Assembly (NCBI RefSeq): GCF_029227915.1
Contig: NC_079885.1
Location: 12,349,001 to 12,413,000, forward strand
Length of the DNA stretch: 64,000 nucleotides
Direction: 5' to 3'
From: Hydractinia symbiolongicarpus
Lineage: Eukaryota; Cnidaria; Hydrozoa; Anthoathecata; Hydractiniidae
Below the pieces are notes generated by a model, which was given only the letters and a program-made list of their open reading frames with translations, did no database searches and was not told the DNA's origin. A program made the translations under genes and the position numbers. This document shows, one piece after another, positions 55,601-64,000 of this stretch. Within the stretch, counting starts at the first letter, position 1; every line of letters starts with the position of its first letter.

Positions 55601-56056
55601 AACAAAAGAGTTGATTTGTCTTGGGAAGAGCTTCTTGAAAACTTTGTTAAAATCATGCATGTAACATTTTCATCATCTGCAGAAAAGGTAACAAAGGATA
55701 ACCTGAAGTCGAAGGAAGATAGAGATGAAGTAGTTGCAACCCAAAAAAAGGAACTGATGGAAAAGATCAAGAAAGAAAGGATGAAAAAACTGTCTGAACA
55801 ACAAAAAAGCAACAAACTCCCTTCCTTCATCAAAGACCCTGATTGTTTAGTTGGTTTACACATACGGCATCATTTAAAGGAAGAAGATGAAGAGGATGCA
55901 TATTGGTGTAAAGGGGAAATTCTAAGTGTAGCAAAACGACATTCCAATCCTAAACGCACGTTGTTTAATGTAGTATATGAGTCAGAACCTGAGACAGTTT
56001 GGAGTTTTCCAATAATTTTAGATTTTGAGAAGGGAGACGTTATTATGTTATCTTAG
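52670..56056 (+). CDS. Large coiled-coil transposase-like protein, one in-frame stop
   Basis: Two frames in the same phase, 52670-53107 (145 residues) and 53177-56056 (959 residues), are separated by a single TAA at 53105 and coding-like text. The intended protein has about 1,128 codons. Order: an N-terminal helical region, then a long Lys/Glu coiled coil (to about residue 340 of the whole). Next comes a globular core (GGRYSDEIREVVMELLSLNV; LPSQGLKSHLMQEALILAQL; LHGDGTSKYHKHYQ; STMSDLGPINPLF; a LPGGKYW box). A second coiled coil follows, and at the C-terminus a chromo/Tudor-like beta domain (LVGLHIRHHLKEEDE ... ETVWSFP). The DGTSK and MSDLG Asp residues are candidate catalytic acids. It is flanked by TIRs, so transposase is the likely role. 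The 2.9-kb open frame suggests recent activity. The stop may be a mutation, a sequencing error or a spliced-out segment. Confidence 0.7.
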
Positions 56057-56297
56057 AATATAGTTAGTTATAGTATAGTTATATATTTGAGGGAAGAAAT
56101 TTTTGTGGTAATGTATTTCGTTCAAACCGTGGAACTTTTTTATGGCAAAAACTTCTTCCTTTGAGGATCATTGTTTTGTCAACTTGTGACATGTGGTATA
56201 TATTGTTCTATTAAAACATTTAGCACTTATGGTAGCTTAATATTTTGCGTTCTTTTTTTTATTTAGGTGCTAAAAGGTGCAGTTGTTCCATTTTCAT

Positions 56298-57115
56298 CTG
56301 GTCTGCATATTTATACTCTGTCAAATATTTTGCAAGCTTTAAGAGTGTTTGTCAAAGTTTTATAGTTACCAACTTAGTGTTTTACAGTGGTTCCTGTGGA
56401 CTTTCTTTTTACATTTCCTTAAATTTGAAATATCTTTTCAGCTATTACGTTATTTTCTCTGGCTGGTCTGCAAAAATATAAATTTCGTACATTTCTATGA
56501 AGTCTCTCAATGTTAAGATTACAGTTTATAAACATTTTTGCCGGTTATTGTATAATTGTTTTGCTTTTATACATTGATTTTATGTTATTTTTGAGCTACA
56601 GCATCATTTTTACTATCTGGTCTGCAAATTACACTCTTGTCAAATATTTTGTACTCTTCAAGAGTGTTTGTAAAATTTTTGAATAGTTACTAATTTGTGG
56701 TGTTTTATTATGTTCCTGTGAATTTTTTTCGCATTTTCATCAATTTGGAAAGATTTTTTCAACTATGACGTCATTTTTTCTATCTGGTCTGCAAATTACA
56801 CTCTTGTCAGATATTTGTACTCCTTAAGAGTGTTTGTATAATTTTTGAATAGTTACTAATTTGTGGTGTTTTATTATGTTCCTGTGAACTTTTTTGCATT
56901 TTCATCAATTTGGAAAGATTTTTTCAACTATGACGTCATTTTTTCTATCTGGTCTGCAAATTTACACCCTTGTCCGAAATTTCGTACACTCTAATGAACT
57001 TTGTTTAACGTTAAGATTACAGTTTATAAAATTGTTTACTGGTTGTTGTATACTTTCTTGCGCTTTTAGAGCAATTTGTAGTAATATTTGAGCTATGACG
57101 TCATCATTACGTCAT
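56298..57115 (+). repeat. Five-unit tandem repeat of about 165 bp inside the transposon
   Basis: CTGGTCTGCA begins each unit at 56298, 56463, 56617, 56784 and 56949 (spacings 165, 154, 167, 165). Other shared blocks are CTCTTGTC, AAGAGTGTTTGT, GTGTTTTATTATGTTCCTGTG and AACTATGACGTCATTTT. Units three and four are nearly identical. The outer ones are diverged. The array lies between the transposase stop and the right TIR, in the probable 3' UTR or subterminal region. Confidence 0.85.
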
Positions 57116-57613
57116 TTCTAAAAATAAACCATCAAAAATTAATATATTTTTTCTTTTACAAATATACTATCTACTGTAAAAATTTTAAGTTCTTACCATG
57201 TCTCAATCTGGAGTTATTGATTTTTAAAGATAGAAATTGTGAAAAAAAACCTATACATGACCCCCGTCTTTGTGCCGTGTTTTGTTGCGAAATTGGCCGA
57301 AAAACGCAACAAAAAAGGGCTATACTATCTATCATAAAAATAACAATAACTAGAGAATGGCTTGGAGTTAGGAGTTGCGCGACCCCTCGTTGAAACCGTA
57401 TAGAAATGTAGAAAACGTTGCATACGGCTAGAAGGTCGAGCGGCGCATAGAAAAATTTGACCTGAACAGCCTACTTAAATATAATGGGTTGTGGTGTGAC
57501 CCTAGTTAGCGTTATCATACAAAAAAACAAGATGACGTAATCTAAAATTCCGCACATGTGCATAATTAATTTCCACTCCCGTGGTAGCGGCAAACAAACG
57601 TGCTGGACAACTT

Positions 57614-57707
57614 GCGCATGATGACGTCATATTCTGCCGGATATCGTTGAAGTTTTTGCGCATGCGCGGATGTTTGTCGGATGTCGTCAGATTTTTTGCG
57701 CATGCGC
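57614..57707. promoter_or_regulatory. Promoter-like patch with CRE and two NRF1-type palindromes
   Basis: A CRE palindrome TGACGTCA (57622-57629) and two copies of TGCGCATGCGC (57657-57667 and 57697-57707), the NRF1 consensus. The two sites are within a direct repeat of about 40 bp (CGGAT[A/G]TCGT...TTTTTGCGCATGCGC). The patch is locally GC-rich. No downstream gene is visible within several kb on either strand, so it may be a transposon promoter. Confidence 0.45.
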
Positions 57708-58064
57708 AGATGGGGGTAGGGGGAGCGAGAGAGAAGCGGGCGGTTTACATAAAATATACACATGATTTTACGGGGGGTGTCGGGGTGGTACTCTTCTTTC
57801 TTTACGTTTTATAAGCGACCAGTCTCACCGACAAGGTCATGACGAATCAAACGGATGAATCTTTTAAGACACGGTCATTATTTTCATCTGATCGACGATA
57901 ACTAGGCAAGGCACTCGCGTTGATGTTTTCTGGCGCATGTTTGCAATTACAAAGCTTCTGTCTCACTTATTACGAAAATATAATGTGATGTATACCAAGA
58001 AGTTTTTAAATAACCAAGTAAAAATATATTGTTTTTACTTCTCAGAAACTTTCAAAAGGCTTGT

Positions 58065-58150
58065 TGATTACCGCCAGCGAAGGCAGAATCTTTAAAATCG
58101 CCTGAGGAGATAGAGAGATACGGAGATAGATAGATAGATAGATAGACACA
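58065..58150 (+). repeat. Dispersed repeat (as at 27634) plus GATA microsatellite
   Basis: CTTGTTGATTACCGCCAGCG, followed by GCAGAATCTTTAAAATCGCC and TGAGGAGATAGAGAG, matches 27634-27706. It runs into (GATA)n near 58129-58145, as if a microsatellite tail grew at the repeat end. Confidence 0.6.
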
Positions 58151-59377
58151 GGGCAGCTAGGCTGGACGCCCGAAACTTATCCAGGCTAAAGATTTTTTTC
58201 TGAAAACGAGGCTAAAATGAGTTTTAAGCCAATAAGAATCCTAACAGTGAAACAGATTGTTTTATTATCCAATGAACAACTTTATTTTAAAGTTTATATG
58301 CTATCAAAAGTTAAAGCTCGTGCGGTGTAGCATAATGAAGATCGTCTTATAATGCGCCATGTTTGATGTTACGTCATTTCTTTCTGTACAATTTTTCAAG
58401 CACTTAGACTAAAGCTATATTCAGCAGAACTAATTAATTATTCATGAATTTTATTTTATTTATTGAGTTGTATTGCAGGTTAGTTAAGGCCAGGATACAA
58501 TATCAATTTATATTTTCTATAATACAGTTATAATTTTTCTACAATATACTTATAATTTGTTAAAATATCGTTCCAAATTCATTTAATTTCATAATATCGT
58601 TGCCACAACAACGCTAGCAGATAATAGATCTATAGTCACACAAACAAAAGGCATTAGAAACCAGATCACCAACAATGTTATTAAAATCAAACTCGTTTGA
58701 TTTTATTCAAATGTTATAGCCATGCAGCAAATTATGAGGTTATGACGCACATATCATGTGTTGAAATTATACATATTATAGCTATATTATAAGAAATTAT
58801 AAGAAATTATAACTCTATTTTAAACATATTTTAGGAAATTATATTGATATTATAAGTTATATTTCAGTGATATTGTACAAGTGTATCAGGCCCTTCACAA
58901 TAATAATTGAGAATACTCAATGATTTGTTTACCCCATAATTCTCCGTTTTCAAGATCAACTTCAAATTTTAAAATCTTTTAGGCTAATGGCCGAAATCTT
59001 CAAGCCCCTGGGCTTCTTGTTTCCACTTGCTTTAAATCAGAAAATAGTTAAAGATCTTTTAAATTTTTCTAGATTGTTTTTGGAACAGTATTTGATCATT
59101 TTAGATCGAAAAATAATTTTTTTACGCAAGCACGGATCAGAATTCAATTCAATCCCGGCACCATTCAGATTCCGATCTAAATAAGTGTAACGCGTCATAA
59201 TTAAAACCAACCATTAGCATAATGCATTAAGTCTCGAGAAATTATTTATATGCAAAAAAAGAATTTCATTTTATACATAGTTTTAGATTATCTTGCGCGG
59301 AAATCTATCCTATACTTACTGTAGTTTTTTTATAAAAGTTTCTTAAGAGATGGACACTTGTTTTTAAGGTTGTTCAC

Positions 59378-59844
59378 ATCTTCGTCCCCAGGGTTTCTTG
59401 TCTGGTGTCACTAGCACTCACTTGACGGCTCAATAAATTGTTTAACAACGAATCTAATATCTAAATGTCAAGCATTTTATTTGCTCAACAACAAAAATGG
59501 GCGCAAAGGAGAGTAATAAAAAACATCTGTTCTGATTTATCTCTCCCGAACACAAACTGGAAGTTTAAAGAAGGGGAAATAACAAATTCGCATGCACGCA
59601 TGTTGACAAATGTAAACCTCTTTAATTCAATACAAAACAGCGGTTTGTTTAAATGCTGATCTATGAATGAACAAGTCAAAGAGTTCGATTGTTTATATTT
59701 ACGTGTTGAAAGTACGTCACGAGTTTGATTACTATAAGTTCATAGTCTACTGTCGTAGTAAAGGTACACCATGTATTGCGCAGTGGGTCAACTTTTCGCC
59801 GTCCGAAATTTGTCAATAGAAAAAAAAATCTAGGGACGAGGTTG
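59378..59844. mobile_element. MITE candidate with CGTCCCCAG termini
   Basis: The left end CATCTTCGTCCCCAGGG and the complement of the right end (CAACCTCGTCCCTAGATT) match over about 14 bp. The 467-bp interior has no recognisable gene. No clear target duplication was found, so the bounds are approximate. Confidence 0.4.
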
Positions 59845-60138
59845 CATAGCGGTTAATATGCTTAGTACATTGGGCATGTCTCTTTTTAAAAAAAATCAGT
59901 TTTTTGCGACCAAAATAGAACCTATCCCCAGTCTGTCGATTCCCTGTCAAACCAAAACAGTTTCCAAACTTAAAAGTTACCAAAATATTCGTGGGTGTAC
60001 CTTAAGGGAATTAAATTTCGCGAGTTTTCGTTATTTTCCGCAAAGTTTGGATTTTCTTTTTCCATTTTGAAAAAAGCGTCCTGCATGAAACTCTTTAAAA
60101 AACGGTATGAATTGAGAAAAAAGGGTGGGCATCAAAAT

Positions 60139-61782
60139 TATTTGCTGCTTTTTGGGTTATGATGGAGGTCTTTAGTACGATCTAAAGAACTTCAACAATT
60201 GTCATTAGCTGATGCTTTACCTAAAAACTTAGAATTCCAACAAGTTGTTTATTACTTCATTGTTTGTGTCATCCCAAAAACGTACATGTAGATCTTTTGT
60301 AGAAATTTTATTATAAGATTCATCAAATAATGTGGTGTAATAAGGGGCTCCTCTTTCAATTCATTTAGTGTCTTCAACAAAAGGAGTAACATAACGTAAC
60401 GTTTTGTTTTTCCACAAAAATGAGTTTTTATGAGCAATTTTACATCCCGAAACATAAAACAGAACAGCTTACTATTCGATTCTGATGAGCGGTATGAAAG
60501 TTTGCATTTAAAAACTTTTAATGATCAAATTATCCCTGCATTCAATGTCTGATCTCTTGACACTATTTCAATCAATTTCGGTTTTGCTGGACTAGTTACT
60601 TCAGAAGGCTTTTTAACAAAATTATTTTATTGCTACCAGATGATCTCTCTATATGTTTATTTTCTTTGGCATGCTGCCTTGCATTCCTTAATTCTACTGT
60701 TTACAATACTAAACGACTTGTAACAAACTTTACAAAAATAATTTTGTTTTATCCTTCATCTCTCTGCAACTAAAATTTAAATTCCTCTACAATTAACCAC
60801 CAGTGCAGAAATCAAACCATTATTAGAAAAAATTCAGTCACATTTTCAACTCTTTAGAGGATAAAAGAGGACGATAGAGGTTTTTTAAAAAAAGGACATT
60901 AGAAGTTTTTTAAAAACAGAACAAGGCTTTTTAAAAAGAAGACACTACAGGATTTAAGAGCAGGCGTTGCCACCCTGATTTAGCAACAGATAACAGAAGA
61001 AGTGAAGTACACATCGTTGATAACAACAACAATAGGGCTGGGATAGTTTGAAATTAAAAAACAAAATAAAAACAAATCTGTCTCCACCTGTGACCACAAA
61101 CAAGAAAAATCCAAAAACTAAAAGAACTACACTCCTCCCAAAAGAAGAAATTCCAAATCAAACGCAGCGACCAGTACCACTCATGAATCTCAAAATCCGA
61201 CCACCTAAATTATACTACAAAAACACCAACTCCAATTCCAATCGAAAAAACACCAAATCCAATGACCACCATAAAAATCAAAGAAAACCAAAACAAAACA
61301 ATTCAACAGCATCAGAAAGCACAATAAAATACAGGGATTATCGCTATTTTTAGTGATATATCTCTCACACACATGCACCTCCCCACTGCCATGGTAAGCC
61401 CGTACAAAATTATTTTTCCAAATAAATTTAAATCAACAAATTATGCTATTTTTTAATTTCAACGAAGTCCAAATTTGAACAATCTCTGTACCCAACCATA
61501 TACAAAATATTTTGAGAACAAGCGCGCTCGCAACATGCACTAGTTGCACTATCGCTTGCTATAATTACCAATTTTATCTAAGCTTCTAGGCAAGAGGCTG
61601 CGAAGCGATATGCGTGACAAGATTAAAGCCACCGTCTTGCAGTAGTCACAAATTTCTTACCTCAAGTTTCTGGGGCATCGCGGGAATAAATGGTAAAGGG
61701 ACGCGCGATAAATTCTTATAGACTGGCAAAGGTTGTAGCTTTTTCACCACGGACTTCTAGGCTACAACCTGTTGGGGCAAAA
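60139..61782 (+). repeat. Direct repeat copy 1 (2,218-bp offset)
   Basis: Near-identical to 62357-64000 with a constant offset of 2,218 bp, so there are no insertions or deletions over 1.64 kb. One substitution was noticed at the left edge (GCTTTTTGGG against GCTTTTCGGG). The left border lies in TTTGCTGCTTTT, present at both copies. The content is low-complexity, Asn/Lys-rich open frames (61048-61353) with no conserved domain. Confidence 0.92.
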
Positions 61783-62356
61783 TGCGGCTTATGACTTAAT
61801 ATAAGCGTTATTTAATTTTGCCGATTTACCATAACCACAATTGCTCGCGAAGGGCTGCATGGGAGGGTAAGACGCGTATCGGATTGCGGACGCGTATTGG
61901 TGCATTGACGTATAACCGCTGTTCGGCACTGACGCGGTTCATCAGGGTGCGGGGTTAATTGTCCTGTCGTTATCCTTTTTTTTGGGGGGGGGGGGGGGGG
62001 GTGAAGGGGCGCAGGGGGCACGTGTGACTAGACTTATGGGTTAAAGGGGAAAGTTATAGAAATACGGACTAAAGTTTGGAAAAATGGGACATCGCTTGGC
62101 ACTGGAGCCGTCTATGCGAATACAGGGGTGTTTGTTCTGTCGTTTTACCTTTTTGTGGGAACGAGGGGGCGCGCGGGGCACGCGTGACTTCTATCATAGG
62201 TTGGAGGGGCAAGTTAGAGTATCATTTCTTTTTTCGTCACAATTTAGCCTAAATATAAATTGGGTTGCACTGGGTTGGAATGAGCGTGTTGCAGAAAGTT
62301 AAAAACACATACACTTATTTACCTACAGGCACTATTTCCGCAACTTTTAAACTATA
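61783..62356. other. Spacer between the two direct repeats
   Basis: It contains a poly-G run (61984-62001) and two diverged copies of a block (about 61955-62065 and 62125-62220) sharing CCTGTCGTT/TCTGTCGTT, GGGGCGC, GGGCACG[T/C]GTGACT and GGGGAAAGTTA/GGGGCAAGTTA. If the large repeat is a tandem unit, copy 2 should continue past the window edge into this same sequence. Confidence 0.55.
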
Positions 62357-64000
62357 AATTTGCTGCTTTTCGGGTTATGATGGAGGTCTTTAGTACGATC
62401 TAAAGAACTTCAACAATTGTCATTAGCTGATGCTTTACCTAAAAACTTAGAATTCCAACAAGTTGTTTATTACTTCATTGTTTGTGTCATCCCAAAAACG
62501 TACATGTAGATCTTTTGTAGAAATTTTATTATAAGATTCATCAAATAATGTGGTGTAATAAGGGGCTCCTCTTTCAATTCATTTAGTGTCTTCAACAAAA
62601 GGAGTAACATAACGTAACGTTTTGTTTTTCCACAAAAATGAGTTTTTATGAGCAATTTTACATCCCGAAACATAAAACAGAACAGCTTACTATTCGATTC
62701 TGATGAGCGGTATGAAAGTTTGCATTTAAAAACTTTTAATGATCAAATTATCCCTGCATTCAATGTCTGATCTCTTGACACTATTTCAATCAATTTCGGT
62801 TTTGCTGGACTAGTTACTTCAGAAGGCTTTTTAACAAAATTATTTTATTGCTACCAGATGATCTCTCTATATGTTTATTTTCTTTGGCATGCTGCCTTGC
62901 ATTCCTTAATTCTACTGTTTACAATACTAAACGACTTGTAACAAACTTTACAAAAATAATTTTGTTTTATCCTTCATCTCTCTGCAACTAAAATTTAAAT
63001 TCCTCTACAATTAACCACCAGTGCAGAAATCAAACCATTATTAGAAAAAATTCAGTCACATTTTCAACTCTTTAGAGGATAAAAGAGGACGATAGAGGTT
63101 TTTTAAAAAAAGGACATTAGAAGTTTTTTAAAAACAGAACAAGGCTTTTTAAAAAGAAGACACTACAGGATTTAAGAGCAGGCGTTGCCACCCTGATTTA
63201 GCAACAGATAACAGAAGAAGTGAAGTACACATCGTTGATAACAACAACAATAGGGCTGGGATAGTTTGAAATTAAAAAACAAAATAAAAACAAATCTGTC
63301 TCCACCTGTGACCACAAACAAGAAAAATCCAAAAACTAAAAGAACTACACTCCTCCCAAAAGAAGAAATTCCAAATCAAACGCAGCGACCAGTACCACTC
63401 ATGAATCTCAAAATCCGACCACCTAAATTATACTACAAAAACACCAACTCCAATTCCAATCGAAAAAACACCAAATCCAATGACCACCATAAAAATCAAA
63501 GAAAACCAAAACAAAACAATTCAACAGCATCAGAAAGCACAATAAAATACAGGGATTATCGCTATTTTTAGTGATATATCTCTCACACACATGCACCTCC
63601 CCACTGCCATGGTAAGCCCGTACAAAATTATTTTTCCAAATAAATTTAAATCAACAAATTATGCTATTTTTTAATTTCAACGAAGTCCAAATTTGAACAA
63701 TCTCTGTACCCAACCATATACAAAATATTTTGAGAACAAGCGCGCTCGCAACATGCACTAGTTGCACTATCGCTTGCTATAATTACCAATTTTATCTAAG
63801 CTTCTAGGCAAGAGGCTGCGAAGCGATATGCGTGACAAGATTAAAGCCACCGTCTTGCAGTAGTCACAAATTTCTTACCTCAAGTTTCTGGGGCATCGCG
63901 GGAATAAATGGTAAAGGGACGCGCGATAAATTCTTATAGACTGGCAAAGGTTGTAGCTTTTTCACCACGGACTTCTAGGCTACAACCTGTTGGGGCAAAA
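62357..64000 (+). repeat. Direct repeat copy 2, cut by the window edge
   Basis: Second copy of 60139-61782. It runs to the last base of the window, so the true length is unknown. It could be part of a longer tandem array, a recent segmental duplication, a long LTR pair or an assembly duplication. Confidence 0.92.

Larger units (their letters stand above)
51598..57473. mobile_element. 5.9-kb DNA transposon with 12-bp TIRs and a 7-bp target duplication
   Basis: The ends are perfect 12-bp inverted repeats: TAGGCTGTTCAG at 51598-51609 and CTGAACAGCCTA at 57462-57473. They are flanked by CTTAAAT on both sides (51591-51597 and 57474-57480). A subterminal inverted repeat TTGCCGTGT/ACACGGCAA lies at 51622-51630 and 51659-51667. 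The single gene is at 52670-56056, with a tandem array behind it. I cannot place the superfamily. The protein and the 7-bp duplication do not match hAT, piggyBac or Tc1/mariner. Confidence 0.85.
57474..60138. other. Intergenic region with small repeats
   Basis: Apart from the promoter-like patch, the shared repeat with its GATA run and one MITE candidate listed separately, this is AT-rich DNA with short, motif-free open frames. No gene was recognised. Confidence 0.5.

Noticed and set aside
61048-61353. Asn/Lys/Thr-rich open frame, repeated at 63266-63571
   Set aside because: Low-complexity composition, non-ATG start and no domain. Its identity in the second copy only reflects the large duplication, not coding conservation.
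60139-64000. LTR retrotransposon with long LTRs
   Set aside because: No TG...CA borders, primer-binding site or coding region in the short spacer; kept only as one possibility.

Overview
The window is AT-rich, intron-containing animal DNA full of mobile elements. The host genes, the small introns with GT-AG borders, and the mix of DIRS, Polinton-like, Helitron, pogo-like and SINE sequences fit an invertebrate, most likely a cnidarian (perhaps a hydrozoan). That assignment is inference from gene content, not from a marker gene.

Three host genes are supported. A single-exon rhodopsin-like GPCR lies on the minus strand at 2829-4151. A LENG1 homologue (Cir_N-domain nuclear protein) lies on the minus strand at 11949-22861. 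I assembled its eight small exons by splice sites and frame, and no simple ORF reveals it. Its introns host a pogo-like transposon, a DIRS retroelement remnant and a tRNA-derived SINE. Head-to-head with it, 425 bp away, is a two-exon multipass membrane protein gene on the plus strand (23287-25652), so the two probably share a bidirectional promoter.

The middle of the window (about 28.8-50.7 kb) is a nest of elements. A decayed Helitron has a 2A-like peptide, a cysteine-protease-like domain, a DUF6570-type region, an HUH replication initiator and a PIF1 helicase. Its helicase reading frame is cut by an 11.3-kb Polinton-like element (33906-45204). That element has TIRs of about 255 bp, a TTCTGG target duplication, a protein-primed type B DNA polymerase and a row of small genes. 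The helicase frame resumes on the far side. At about 45716 the helicase stops abruptly against a second, rearranged relative of the Polinton-like element (to 50665). The relative carries polymerase, zinc-ribbon and other homologues, plus three tandem genes built of MCxxAV repeats. Comparing the two elements shows which tiny ORFs are real genes.

Further right, a separate 5.9-kb DNA transposon (51598-57473) has 12-bp TIRs (TAGGCTGTTCAG) and a 7-bp target duplication (CTTAAAT). It encodes a coiled-coil transposase-like protein of about 1,100 residues and has a five-copy, roughly 165-bp tandem array near its right end. The window ends in two near-identical direct repeats offset by exactly 2,218 bp, the second cut by the window edge. 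Smaller elements include several MITE-like inverted-repeat elements, a 1.77-kb pogo-like element carrying an opposite-strand HIRAN-domain gene, and a five-copy array of a hairpin-bearing repeat at 26.3-27.1 kb.

Most element genes are broken by frameshifts or stops. I mark them as pseudogenes and do not reconstruct them.
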